The position numbers and the translations under genes are program-made. Shown here piece after piece: positions 47,755 to 55,966 of a stretch of DNA of 64,000 bases; the stretch's first letter is position 1; each line of letters starts with the position of its first letter. The notes under the pieces are model-generated. The model was not told where the DNA came from and made no database searches. It worked only from the letters and a program-made list of their open reading frames with translations. Source of the stretch: Rhodobium orientis (GTDB lineage Bacteria; Pseudomonadota; Alphaproteobacteria; Rhizobiales; Rhodobiaceae); assembly GCF_003258835.1 (NCBI RefSeq), contig NZ_NPEV01000003.1, positions 62,001 to 126,000 on the forward strand, in the 5' to 3' direction.

Positions 47755-47782
47755 GGCCGGTATTACAGGTTCTGCGGGCGGA

Positions 47783-49225
47783 TCAGAGGCCCGCCATCAG
47801 CATGTATTTGATCTCCACGAACTCCTCGACGCCGTGCGAGGAGCCTTCGCGGCCGATGCCCGACTGCTTGACGCCGCCGAACGGGGCCACCTCGGTGGAG
47901 ATGATGCCGGTGTTGATGCCGACCATGCCGTATTCCAGACCCTCGCCGACGCGCCAGACGCGGCCGAGGTCGCGGGCGAAGAAATAGGCCGCCAGACCGA
48001 ACTCGGTGTCGTTGGCCATGGCGACCACCTCGTCCTCTTCGGAGAAGCGGAAGAGCGGGGCGACGGGACCGAAGGTCTCCTCGCGGGCGACCATCATGGC
48101 AGGGGTGACGCCGGTCAGCACGGTCGGCTGGAAGAAGGTGCCGCCAAGGGCATGGCGTTCGCCGCCGGTGACCACTTTCGCGCCCTTGCCGAGGGCGTCG
48201 GCGATGTGCTCCTCGACCTTTTCGATTGCCGCCATGTTAATGAGCGGGCCCTGGACGACGCCCTCCTCGGTGCCGGTGCCGACCTTCATTTCCTTGACCT
48301 TGGCCGAGAGCTTTTCGGCAAAGGCGTCATAAACGGCATCCTGCACGTAGATGCGGTTGGCGCAGACGCAGGTCTGGCCCATGTTGCGGTATTTCGAGGC
48401 GAGCGCGCCTTCCACGGCAGCGTCGAGATCGGCGTCGTCGAAGACGATGAACGGTGCGTTGCCGCCGAGTTCCAGGCCCACCTTTTTAATGGTCGAAGCG
48501 GCCTGCTCCATCAGCAGCCGGCCGATCTCGGTCGACCCGGTGAAGGTGATCGCCTTGACGTCCGGGTTCGACGTCATCTCGCCGCCGATCTTGGAGGCCT
48601 TGCCGGTGACGACATTGAAGATGCCGGCGGGGATGCCGGCGCGCTCGGCGAGTTCGGCCAGGGCAAGCGCCGACAGCGGCGTCTCGCTCGCCGGCTTGAC
48701 GACGATCGGGCAGCCGGCGGCCAGCGCCGGGGCGGCCTTGCGGGTGATCATCGCGGCGGGGAAGTTCCACGGTGTGATCGCGGCGACGACGCCGATCGGC
48801 TGGCGGATGCAGACGATGCGGGCATCGGCGCGGTAGGACGGGATGGTCTCGCCGTAGATGCGCTTGGCCTCCTCGGCGAAGAACTCGATGAACGAGGCGG
48901 CATAGACGATCTCGCCGGCGGCCTCGGTGAGCGGCTTGCCCTGCTCGCTCGTCATCAGGAGGGCAAGGTCGTCCTTGTTCTCCAGCATCAGGTCGAACCA
49001 GCGGCGCAGGATCGCCGAGCGCTCCTTGGCGGTCTTTTTCGCCCAGGCCGGGAACGCGGCCTTTGCCTTGTCGATCGCCTCGCGGGTCTCCTCGGCGCCG
49101 AACTGGGGCACCTTGGCGAGTTCGGCGCCGGTCGCCGGATCGGTGACGGCCATCGTCGGCTCGCCGACCCATTGGCCGTTGATATAGCACTGCTCCTTCA
49201 GCAGCGACGGATCTGAAAGCCGCAT
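47783..49225 (-). CDS. gabD: NAD(P)-dependent succinate-semialdehyde dehydrogenase
   Basis: 480 residues. Catalytic Cys in MGQTCVCANRIYV and Glu in LELGGNAPFIVFDD; TPWNFPAAMITRK and FTGSTEIGR are standard. Sequence best fits GabD, which turns succinic semialdehyde into succinate at the end of GABA breakdown. No gabT is in the window. Inserted between rpiA and gph, which in many relatives are closer. Confidence 0.92.
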   Translation of the reverse strand: MRLSDPSLLKEQCYINGQWVGEPTMAVTDPATGAELAKVPQFGAEETREAIDKAKAAFPAWAKKTAKERSAILRRWFDLMLENKDDLALLMTSEQGKPLTEAAGEIVYAASFIEFFAEEAKRIYGETIPSYRADARIVCIRQPIGVVAAITPWNFPAAMITRKAAPALAAGCPIVVKPASETPLSALALAELAERAGIPAGIFNVVTGKASKIGGEMTSNPDVKAITFTGSTEIGRLLMEQAASTIKKVGLELGGNAPFIVFDDADLDAAVEGALASKYRNMGQTCVCANRIYVQDAVYDAFAEKLSAKVKEMKVGTGTEEGVVQGPLINMAAIEKVEEHIADALGKGAKVVTGGERHALGGTFFQPTVLTGVTPAMMVAREETFGPVAPLFRFSEEDEVVAMANDTEFGLAAYFFARDLGRVWRVGEGLEYGMVGINTGIISTEVAPFGGVKQSGIGREGSSHGVEEFVEIKYMLMAGL

Positions 49226-49572
49226 CGGGATTTCCTCCTTGAATGACGGTTCTGGCCGCCGAGGCCCGGAGCGCCGGCGGCGCGCAATGGTGGCAGCCGG
49301 CGGGGCGATCGGCGGTCTCCTCCGGGACGATCCCGGAAAGACGGGAACGGCGGTGTGCGGCGCTCCTTCCGGGGCCGCATGCCGTCATGATCGGCGGCAC
49401 GATAGTGGAAAGTCCGAACGGCGTCGATAGGTTCCGAACGGCGCGCGCAAAGGGTTGCCGGAGCGGCGCCAGGGCCCCATTGTATAAACCATTCCCGGAT
49501 CGCCGGGTCGGGCCGGCGCGCCCGCTGCCGATCCACAGCTTCCTCGCCAGACCGCTCAGATAGAGACAAAAA
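49226..49572. other. Divergent promoter region gabD / gph
   Basis: 347 bases with no gene. CCGGGA-CGA-TCCCGG at 49322-49336 is a small palindrome. A TTGTATAAACC stretch at 49479-49489 is a possible promoter -10 for gph. Confidence 0.4.
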
Positions 49573-50259
49573 ATGCAGAAACCGCCCGTCCTTGCCATCG
49601 ATCTCGACGGCACGCTGATCGAGACCGCCCCCGACCTGATGGGGACCCTCAACGTCATCCTGGAGCGCGAGGGACTTGCCCCCGTCAGCCTCAAGCAGGT
49701 GCGCGGCATGGTCGGCCAGGGCGCCAAGATCATGCTGCAGCGCGGCTTTGCCGCCCATGGCGAAACACTCGAAGGCGCGCGGCTGGAGACCCTTTTCGAG
49801 GCCTTCCTGGAGCACTATGCGGAGCATATCGCGGTGGAAAGCCACCCCTTCCCCGGGGTCGTCGAAGCGCTCGAAGGCTTCCGCGCGGAGGGCTGGAAGC
49901 TCGCTGTCTGTACCAACAAGCTGGAGGCGCTGACCCGGCGGCTGCTCGACGAACTCGACCTGACGCGGCTGTTCGACGCGATCGGCGGGCCGGACACCTT
50001 CGGCGTGCGCAAGCCCGACCCGCAGCACCTCATCAAGACCATCGAGGCGGCCGGCGGCGAAGCGACCAACGCGATCATGGTCGGCGACTCGGCCGCCGAC
50101 ATCAACGCGGCCAAGAACGCCGCCGTCCCCGTCGTCGCCGTCGATTTCGGCTACACCGACATCCCGGTTGCCGAGCTCGGGCCGGACCGGATCATCTCCC
50201 ATTTCGACGAGCTCGCCGGGGCGGTTTCGGAGCTGCGCGGGGCGATGACCGCGGGCTGA
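49573..50259 (+). CDS. gph: Phosphoglycolate phosphatase
   Basis: 228 residues, HAD-superfamily. Motif I AIDLDGTLIETAPDL (nucleophile Asp plus acid-base Asp), motif II VCTNK, motif III K at RKPDPQHL, motif IV VGDSAADINAAK. Removes 2-phosphoglycolate from DNA repair or photorespiration-like waste. Upstream of the tRNA-Val gene. Confidence 0.9.
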   Translation: MQKPPVLAIDLDGTLIETAPDLMGTLNVILEREGLAPVSLKQVRGMVGQGAKIMLQRGFAAHGETLEGARLETLFEAFLEHYAEHIAVESHPFPGVVEALEGFRAEGWKLAVCTNKLEALTRRLLDELDLTRLFDAIGGPDTFGVRKPDPQHLIKTIEAAGGEATNAIMVGDSAADINAAKNAAVPVVAVDFGYTDIPVAELGPDRIISHFDELAGAVSELRGAMTAG

Positions 50260-50346
50260 GGCCACGCCGGCGCGGCCATTCGGCCGGCGTGCACTGCAAA
50301 GGCTTGACTTCCCGGGGGGCCAACCCTTAAATCCGCGCACCCAATC

Positions 50347-50421
50347 GGGCGGTTAGCTCAGCGGGAGAGCACTCGCTTCACACGCGAGGGGTCACTGGTT
50401 CAATCCCAGTACCGCCCACCA
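50347..50421 (+). tRNA. tRNA-Val (anticodon CAC)
   Basis: 75 bases ending in encoded CCA. Acceptor arm GGGCGGT / ACCGCCC, D-arm TAGCTCAGCGGGAGAGC, anticodon stem CTCGC / GCGAG around the loop TTCACAC with anticodon CAC, T-arm GGTTCAATCCC. Followed by TTTTTT. Only tRNA in the window. Confidence 0.96.
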
Positions 50422-50429
50422 TTTTTTCG

Positions 50430-50745
50430 CTCACGGTCAATTCGCTTCGCTCATGACCTCCGCGGGGGCCTCGCATCGGCTCGGGCGCGCAGTCGCGCTT
50501 GCGAAGCCAACGGCTTCGATTTCTCTCACGCCAAACTCGCTTCGCTCGCTGGCTCCGTGAGGGCCTCGCATGAGCTCTGGCGGCCGGTCGGCCTTGCGAA
50601 GCCCTTGGCTTCGTTGGGGCATCTCACGGCAGTTCGCTTCGCTCACGCCTGCGATGGCGCGGCGCATAAGCGCCGGCGGCCGGTCCGCCTTGCGAAGCCC
50701 TTGGCTTCGATTTCTCTCACGCCGACTTCACTTCGTTCAACGCTG
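50430..50745. repeat. Tandem ~95-base repeat array beside tRNA-Val (3.3 copies)
   Basis: Units start with CTCACG at 50430, 50525, 50623 and a partial fourth at 50716 (lengths 95, 98, 93). Each complete unit has TTCGCTTCGCTC near its front and an internal hairpin CGAAGCC-3-GGCTTCG near its end. The last unit runs into the 3' end of the DoxX gene. No protein is encoded. Confidence 0.75.
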
Positions 50746-51111
50746 CCATCCGCGCCACAGCGTCCGAGGGCTTTGCGCGGCAATCGCCAATAGCCCGCCG
50801 GCAATGGCCCAGTTCTTGACCATGATCGTGACCTGCCAGGGATCGGCGCGGAGCTGCCAGTGGAACCAGCTCGTGAACAGGCAGTAAACTGCCAGCGCCA
50901 GCGCCCACAGCCGGATGTGCGGCCCGGCAACGAGGCAGACCGCGGCAACGGCGTTGAACGCCGCGACCGGCCAGACGAACCATTCGGGAAGACCGATGCC
51001 GGCGATCATCTGCTGGACGGGCGCCGGGTCGAGGATTTTTTGGACCGCACCGCCCACGAACAAGAGAGCAATCAGGACGCGGCCGGTGATGCTGAGAAAA
51101 GCGTTCATCAC
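50737..51111 (-). CDS. DoxX family membrane protein
   Basis: 124 residues, four hydrophobic segments: GRVLIALLFVGGAVQKILDP is the typical DoxX start, followed by LPEWFVWPVAAFNAVAAVCLV. Members are small inner-membrane proteins with proposed roles in quinone or thiol redox chemistry. Its 3' end overlaps the repeat array by 9 bases. Isolated gene. Confidence 0.85.
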   Translation of the reverse strand: MMNAFLSITGRVLIALLFVGGAVQKILDPAPVQQMIAGIGLPEWFVWPVAAFNAVAAVCLVAGPHIRLWALALAVYCLFTSWFHWQLRADPWQVTIMVKNWAIAGGLLAIAAQSPRTLWRGWQR

Positions 51112-51235
51112 TGCCTAACTGCGGTAGCCGGCAGGCACGGCAAGAGCGGAGGCGCTCAGTCACCGTTGTCAGCTACCTTCAGACCTGCGGCAGAAACGAT
51201 GCCTATCGAGATCGAAAGGCCGACAGTTTCTCGCG

Positions 51236-51526
51236 TCAATGGTCTTGCCGCGGATAGATCATACGTGTGTGCAACACTCCAATCACATCGACTTCCGTCT
51301 CGCTCGCGATCCGGTAGACGGCGAAATACGGCAGACCGGGAATAGTTAGTTCACGGGTGGAACGCACCCTGCCCGGTCGCCCAATCAGCGGAAATTGCTC
51401 AAGCATTGCAATGGATTGCAAGATGCGGGCAATCGTGTTTTGCGCCGACTGCCGGTCATGTTCACTAATGAAGCCGTGTATGTTTTCCAGATCGGCCAGC
51501 GCGTCGGCCGTGAAGCTAATGTTCAA
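51236..51526 (-). CDS. ParE/RelE-family toxin
   Basis: About 96 residues, starting at TTG 51526, inside the antitoxin's last codons (11-base overlap). ISFTADALADLENIHGFI and FPLIGRPGRVRSTRELTIPGLPYFAVYRI are characteristic of the ParE/RelE superfamily. Likely inhibits gyrase or cleaves mRNA; the class cannot be told by reading. Pair with the gene at 51516. Confidence 0.82.
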   Translation of the reverse strand: MNISFTADALADLENIHGFISEHDRQSAQNTIARILQSIAMLEQFPLIGRPGRVRSTRELTIPGLPYFAVYRIASETEVDVIGVLHTRMIYPRQDH

Positions 51527-51734
51527 GGCCGAACTTTTTCCAGACGTCGCGCATGGATACACGGCCGTTCGGGTCCGCGTCGGCAGCTTTTAGCGCGCGT
51601 TCGATCTTTGACTTGGCAAATGCCTGGTATTCCGGATCGTCGGATTCGGGTTGTTCCGTCACCAGATGCGCCGGTACCGGCTTCTTGTCAGCGATCTCGT
51701 CCATGACCGGATCATACCAATCCTTCCTCTGCAC
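51516..51734 (-). CDS. Antitoxin of the ParE/RelE-type pair
   Basis: 72 residues (ATG 51734; an ATG 10 codons later is also possible). C-terminal half SKIERALKAADADPNGRVSMRDVW is typical of small antitoxins that clamp ParE/RelE partners. It precedes the toxin and overlaps it, the usual type II order. The module sits 1 kb from tRNA-Val in the only accessory-looking patch of the window. Confidence 0.75.
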   Translation of the reverse strand: MQRKDWYDPVMDEIADKKPVPAHLVTEQPESDDPEYQAFAKSKIERALKAADADPNGRVSMRDVWKKFGLEH

Positions 51735-51835
51735 TTCCAGATCGCCACAACGATTCCCCTAGCACTCATTCGTGTTTTTGAATTAGTCTTCCCGAATAAG
51801 ACAAACAAAAAATCAATCGGGGGGGGAAACCGACC

Positions 51836-52213
51836 ATGAGGACGAGGTTTCTTGTGACGTTTGCGGTGCTGTGCACCGCCCTTTTTGCGCTGTCCGACGT
51901 TGCGTCGGCGGCGGCCGAGACGCTGACCTGGCAGGTGCGCAGCGAGCATCCGAACACCGTTGCCGTGGAGTTCTACTCCCAGGACCGCAACGCGGCCTGG
52001 CCGGGCGACGGCGAGGTCTACCTGATCCGCGACTGGGACACCCACACCTTCAAGCTCGACTGCCGCCGGGGCGAATCCATCTGCTACGGCGCCTGGGTCC
52101 GCAACCAGAGTTCGAGCTACTGGGGTGTCGGCAAGGACAATGCCAGGGGCTGTCAACGCTGCTGCTATGTCTGCGGCGGCGGCCGGACCAAGACCCAGGT
52201 GCTCAATCCTTGA
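51836..52213 (+). CDS. Small secreted Cys-rich protein, unknown function
   Basis: 125 residues, signal peptide ending ASAAA-E. The mature part (TLTWQVRSEHPNTVAVEF, DWDTHTFKLDC, ESICYGAWVRN) is followed by a Cys-rich tail CQRCCYVC. This pattern recurs in Rhizobiales as a hypothetical exported protein. RBS is GGGGGGGAAA before the ATG. Metal or disulfide function is only suspected. Single-gene unit. Confidence 0.75.
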   Translation: MRTRFLVTFAVLCTALFALSDVASAAAETLTWQVRSEHPNTVAVEFYSQDRNAAWPGDGEVYLIRDWDTHTFKLDCRRGESICYGAWVRNQSSSYWGVGKDNARGCQRCCYVCGGGRTKTQVLNP

Positions 52214-52255
52214 CGCGCACCGGGCCCTGACGCACGTCGGGCCACAACAAAGCAA

Positions 52256-52280
52256 AGGGGCTCCGCGGATCGCGGAACCC
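52256..52280. terminator. Strong hairpin between the two small secreted-protein genes
   Basis: GGGG-C-TCCGCG / CGCGGA-A-CCCC with a 3-base loop between convergent genes. No T-tract. Confidence 0.5.
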
Positions 52281-52341
52281 CCCGTTGCCCCAGACATGCG
52301 GCGACCGGTGCATGCCGGCGCCGTCCGGGTCGTGTCGGCGG

Positions 52342-52620
52342 CTACTGCCACCAGCACTGTTTCTTGACGACGACGACCCGTTCGCCGAGATCCTCGTCGT
52401 AAACGGTTGTCGGCAGGTTCTGGCAGACCCGGTAGCGCACCATGCCGGGGGCGCGGGCGCCTTCGACCCAGGGGCCGCCGCGAGCCTCGTCGCGGTCGAG
52501 TTCTTCCAGCATGGCGCGGTCGGAGCCGGTGTCGCGCCTGCCGGCGGAGGCGGAGGTGGAGACGACCGCGGAGCCGGCGATGGTCAGGGCAATGATGGCC
52601 AGGGTGGTCTTCTTGAACAT
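52342..52620 (-). CDS. Small secreted protein of unknown function
   Basis: 92 residues with signal peptide to about SASA-G. The mature chain (RRDTGSDRAMLEELDRDEARGG, RYRVCQNLPTTVYDEDLGERVV, KKQCWWQ) has two Cys. ATG at 52620 with GGAAAATCCG before it. Not recognised. Confidence 0.6.
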   Translation of the reverse strand: MFKKTTLAIIALTIAGSAVVSTSASAGRRDTGSDRAMLEELDRDEARGGPWVEGARAPGMVRYRVCQNLPTTVYDEDLGERVVVVKKQCWWQ

Positions 52621-52750
52621 CGGATTTTCCTTTCGTCGCTGTTCCCTCGAGGACCGGCCCCATCGGCGTCGCCTCGTTGTCCCCAATATGCGGAGATACG
52701 CCGGCGCCGACTGTGACGGCCGTCACGTTTTGAGGGTTTGCCGAAGGGGA

Positions 52751-52787
52751 AAAGAAAAATCCGCGGAAACCGGCAGGTTTCCGCGGA
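52751..52787 (-). terminator. Strong intrinsic terminator on the minus strand
   Basis: Perfect 12-base stem TCCGCGGAAACC / GGTTTCCGCGGA, 4-base loop, then TTTTTCTTT on the minus strand. The nearest minus-strand gene upstream is the nsrR-type gene, almost 400 bases away, so the transcript it ends is probably something else (see the RNA candidate). Confidence 0.85.
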
Positions 52788-52970
52788 AAAGTTAGTCCGG
52801 CCGCTCGCAGAAGAAGGGAGGCTGCGACCGTCGACAAACAGAGAGGAACCCCGAAAAGCCTCGGGGGAGCTGCATCAGGACATTCAGGAGGACCGCCGCC
52901 GGCTCCCTCGGAACAAAACAGTCCGCGGAAGGAACGCTCCGGCCATCGATCCGCTACACCACTGGATGGA
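52751..52970 (-). ncRNA. Candidate small RNA with CCUCC motifs
   Basis: About 200 nt from an AT-rich block (52965-53015) to the strong terminator. In minus-strand sense it has no frame, but several stem-loops: CGCAG-(CCTCCC)-CTGCG at 52806-52826, CCCCGA-6-TCGGGG at 52849-52866, and a GGTCCTCC stretch near 52888. Repeated CCUCC (anti-Shine-Dalgarno) loops recall the cuckoo/CcsR/alpha-r14 RNAs of Alphaproteobacteria. Boundaries are guesses; the 5' end is not fixed. Confidence 0.45.
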
Positions 52971-53180
52971 TTCTAATATAAGCTATTACTCAAATAAGAA
53001 TAGTGTATTTCTGCAACAATGTTAAGCGCAGGTTGCGCGATTTCCTCGCATTTCCTGGGGAATACAATCTATACGCGATCTACCGTTGCGCGAAGGGCAC
53101 AGAGCCGTCTGCTGCGCGCCGTTTTCGGCAGCAAACCGGCCGTTTCGGCGATATTCCGGGAGAGGCGCGGCCCGCCTGAC

Positions 53181-53693
53181 TCAGCTGGCGGCAACCTGGC
53201 GGATGGCCTTTGCCCCGTCGCCGCGGCCGGGCACCACGGGCGCGCCCTCGGCAGCCTCTTCCTCAAGCCCGAGGCCGGAGCGCAGCGGTCCCGGCGAGGC
53301 AATGAGGTCGGCAAGGGTGTAGCCGTCGAGCACCGACAGAAAGGCGTCGAGGCCACGCTCCAGGATCGCCTTCAGCCGGCAGCAAGCGGCGATCGGACAG
53401 GTGTTGGTGCCGTCGTCGAAACACTCCACGAGGCACAGATTCTCTTCCGTCACCCGGATCACGGCGCCGACATTGATGTCCTCGGGCGCCGCGGACAGGC
53501 GCACGCCGCCATTGCGGCCGCGGACCGTCTCGATGACGCCGATATGCGACAGGCACTGGGCGATCTTGGTCAGGTGGTTTTCCGAGATCCGATAGGCCTT
53601 GGCGATGTCGGCGATGCGCGATACCGGCCGGTCGGACAGCGCGCAGAACATCAAGAGCCGCATCGCATAGTTCGAATGATGTGTGAGGCGCAC
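53181..53693 (-). CDS. nsrR: Rrf2 family regulator, NsrR-type
   Basis: 170 residues. Winged helix at 1-75 (NYAMRLLMFCAL, ISENHLTKIAQCLSHIGVIETVRGRNGGVRL). FeS ligands likely Cys91, Cys99 and Cys104 or Cys105, in LVECFDDGTNTCPIAACCRLK; then the YTLADL ending typical of NsrR. The Cys spacing is also shared with RirA, the iron regulator, so that is the alternative. Senses nitric oxide (NsrR) or iron. Divergent from a TDT transporter. Confidence 0.78.
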   Translation of the reverse strand: MRLTHHSNYAMRLLMFCALSDRPVSRIADIAKAYRISENHLTKIAQCLSHIGVIETVRGRNGGVRLSAAPEDINVGAVIRVTEENLCLVECFDDGTNTCPIAACCRLKAILERGLDAFLSVLDGYTLADLIASPGPLRSGLGLEEEAAEGAPVVPGRGDGAKAIRQVAAS

Positions 53694-53838
53694 TGGTTCC
53701 GGACTCCTGAACCCATTCCGATGGTTGTATAAATGAGCATTAACGGCGCCGCTTTAGCCGGTGTCAAACGGGATTGGCGTTTTCGTCGTGGAATCCGGAA
53801 AAACGGGACGTAAGGTCGCAATAAACTGGGTTGGAAAT

Positions 53839-53850
53839 TGCTAATTAGCA
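53839..53850. promoter_or_regulatory. Perfect palindrome TGCTAATTAGCA between nsrR-type gene and transporter
   Basis: 12-base palindrome 104 bases upstream of the transporter ATG and 146 bases before the regulator start. A second AGCATT half lies at 53736-53741. Plausible autoregulatory site for the Rrf2 protein. Confidence 0.45.
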
Positions 53851-53953
53851 TTGATTTCGATCATAGCCCCCCTGTAAACGACGCATATTAGCGACCTCGA
53901 ATGGACCCGAGTCGCCATTCCCGAAACACGGCCGAAACCATGGAGTGACCCGG

Positions 53954-54922
53954 ATGGACGCGGTGAATAGCGGTGCGCGATTGATACATTTCCCGGTTTC
54001 CTTTTTTGCCGTGGTCATGGGCTTGTCCGGCCTCACCCTGGCGGTGGAACGCATGGAGGCGACCCTCGGCGTGCCGCATGTCTGGAGCCTTGCGTTCGTC
54101 GTCGTCTCCGTCGCCGCCTTTATCATCATCGGTGCCTTCTACCTGACCAAGCTGTTGCGGCACCGGGCCGCGGTCATCGCGGAATGGAACCACCCGGTGC
54201 GCATCGCCTTCTTCCCGGCGATCACCATCGGCCTGATCCTGCTGGCCACCGCGCTCCGGCCCTACCAGCCCGACGTCGCCCGCATCCTCTGGTTCGTCGG
54301 CACCGCCGGACATCTCGGTGCCACGCTCGCTGTGATCTCGACCTGGATCGGCCACCGCTCGTTCGAGACACCACACATCAACCCGGCCTGGTTCATTCCC
54401 GCCGTCGGCAACGTCATCGTCCCGGTCGCCGGCACGGATTTCGGCTATACCGAGATCTGCTGGTTCTTCTTTGCCATCGGCCTCGTCTTCTGGGTCATCC
54501 TGCTGGTCCTCGTCTTCAACCGCCTGATCTTCCACCATCCGCTGCCGGAGCGGCTCTACCCGACGCTGGTCATCCTGATCGCGCCGCCGGCGGTCGCGTT
54601 CCTCGCCTATATGAAGCTGACCGGCGGGCCGATCGATGCCTTTGCCCGCATCCTCTACTATGCGGGCCTGTTCTTCACGCTGCTCGTGACCATGCAGCTC
54701 GACCGGCTGGCGCGGCTGCCCTTTGCCATGTCGTGGTGGGCCTATTCCTTCCCGATGGCCGCGATCACCATCGCCACCTGGGTCTATGCCAAGGGAACGC
54801 AATCCGGCTTCCACACCGGCCTCGGCTTTGCCCTCTTCGCGGTCCTGTCGGCGATCATCCTGATCCTGCTCTACCGCACCACGAAGGCCATCGCCGGCGG
54901 GGAAATCTGCCAGCCAGAATAG
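53954..54922 (+). CDS. SLAC1/TDT (TehA-like) anion transporter
   Basis: 322 residues with about ten membrane segments (first LIHFPVSFFAVVMGLSGLTLAVERM). Start is ATG 53954, with GGAG 8 bases before it; GTG 53945 is also open. Related to TehA and SLAC1 channels, which pass chloride, nitrate, sulfite or organic acids. Given the regulator, an anion linked with nitrosative stress is plausible but unproven. Confidence 0.85.
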   Translation: MDAVNSGARLIHFPVSFFAVVMGLSGLTLAVERMEATLGVPHVWSLAFVVVSVAAFIIIGAFYLTKLLRHRAAVIAEWNHPVRIAFFPAITIGLILLATALRPYQPDVARILWFVGTAGHLGATLAVISTWIGHRSFETPHINPAWFIPAVGNVIVPVAGTDFGYTEICWFFFAIGLVFWVILLVLVFNRLIFHHPLPERLYPTLVILIAPPAVAFLAYMKLTGGPIDAFARILYYAGLFFTLLVTMQLDRLARLPFAMSWWAYSFPMAAITIATWVYAKGTQSGFHTGLGFALFAVLSAIILILLYRTTKAIAGGEICQPE

Positions 54923-55072
54923 CGCCCCGTTGCCTTGCCCCGAGGCCGTTCCGGCCGGCGGATCGTTCGTGATAGGCTGGCGCAAACGGAAAGGCCGTTC
55001 CCAGGGGCCTTTCCGATCGGCCCTCGCGCCACATCTTCTGGTGCCGGGCGACATCACGGACGGAGGCAAGGT

Positions 55073-55630
55073 ATGGGCATTCTCACACGGACTGCGGTGA
55101 CGGTTTTCGGGCTGTTGATGAGCGCTGCCGCCGCGATCGCCAATTCCGGGCTGCCGCACGCGCACTATGCAGATCAGCAGGACCGCGCCGTCAGCACGCT
55201 TTCGGCCGAAGACGTCGAGGCGCTGAAGGCCGGCGCCGGCTGGGGGCTGGCACGGCCCGCCGAGTTCAACGGCTATCCGGGCCCGCGCCACATCCTCGAC
55301 ATGGCGGACGAACTGGCGCTGAGCCCGCAGCAGCGCGACGACATCGCAGCGCTGTTCGAGACGATGCAGGCCGATGCGCAGCGGCTCGGGCCGGAACTGA
55401 TCGCGGCGGAAAAGGCCCTCGACGCGGCGTTCCGCGCCGGCACCATCGATGCCGAGACGTTGCGGGCGCGGGTCGCGGCGGCCGAAGACGCGCGCAGCAG
55501 ATTGCGGGTCGTCCATATGGAGGCGCATCTTGCGGCAACGCCGCTTCTGACGCCGCACCAGCGCCACCTCTACAACACGCTGCGCGGCTATGCCGGCAAC
55601 GCCCACGACATGCACCACCCTCACCAGTAG
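55073..55630 (+). CDS. Spy/CpxP-like LTXXQ periplasmic protein
   Basis: 185 residues. Signal peptide to about AAIA-N. LTXXQ-type helices: LSPQQRDDIAALFETMQADAQRLG and LLTPHQRHLYNTLRG. The tail HDMHHPHQ is His-rich, suggesting metal binding. Spy-like proteins act as periplasmic chaperones or metal-stress proteins. Good AGG-GGAGG site before the ATG; first of a possible unit with cupin and LysE genes, 24 bases upstream of the cupin. Confidence 0.8.
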   Translation: MGILTRTAVTVFGLLMSAAAAIANSGLPHAHYADQQDRAVSTLSAEDVEALKAGAGWGLARPAEFNGYPGPRHILDMADELALSPQQRDDIAALFETMQADAQRLGPELIAAEKALDAAFRAGTIDAETLRARVAAAEDARSRLRVVHMEAHLAATPLLTPHQRHLYNTLRGYAGNAHDMHHPHQ

Positions 55631-55654
55631 CCCGACGCGCGGACGGATCCTTCC

Positions 55655-55966
55655 ATGAGCCTCATCGACTGGCGCGATTTTTCCGGCACAGCGGCGTGGG
55701 ACGCGCTCGACATTGCCGAGGTCGAGGGCGCCACGGTCCGCGTCCACTGGACCGACGCGCCCTATCGCTGGCACGTCAATGACGGCGAGGAGGTGTTCGT
55801 GGTGCTCTCCGGCACCGTCGACATGAAGCTGCGCGAGGGAGGCATCGAGAAATCCGTCCGCATGACCGCCGGCGACATCTTCCATGCCGGCGTCGGCACG
55901 GAGCACGTCGCCCATCCGCTGGAGCCGTCGCGCATTCTCGTGGTAGAAAAGAAAGGCAGCGTCTGA
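55655..55966 (+). CDS. Small cupin-domain protein
   Basis: 103 residues, a single cupin barrel: WHVNDGEEVFVVLSGTVDMKL and AGDIFHAGVGTEHVAHP. His and Glu at the usual metal sites. Substrate unknown. Stop and next start overlap (TGATG). Confidence 0.85.
   Translation: MSLIDWRDFSGTAAWDALDIAEVEGATVRVHWTDAPYRWHVNDGEEVFVVLSGTVDMKLREGGIEKSVRMTAGDIFHAGVGTEHVAHPLEPSRILVVEKKGSV

Noticed and set aside
50422-50745. A CRISPR array next to tRNA-Val
   Set aside because: Units are ~95 bases with no short identical repeats separated by unique spacers and no cas genes are nearby.
53888-55915. A 675-codon minus frame opposite the TDT, Spy-like and cupin genes
   Set aside because: Same reason: Arg/Asp/Gly-rich shadow of real plus-strand genes with good ribosome sites.
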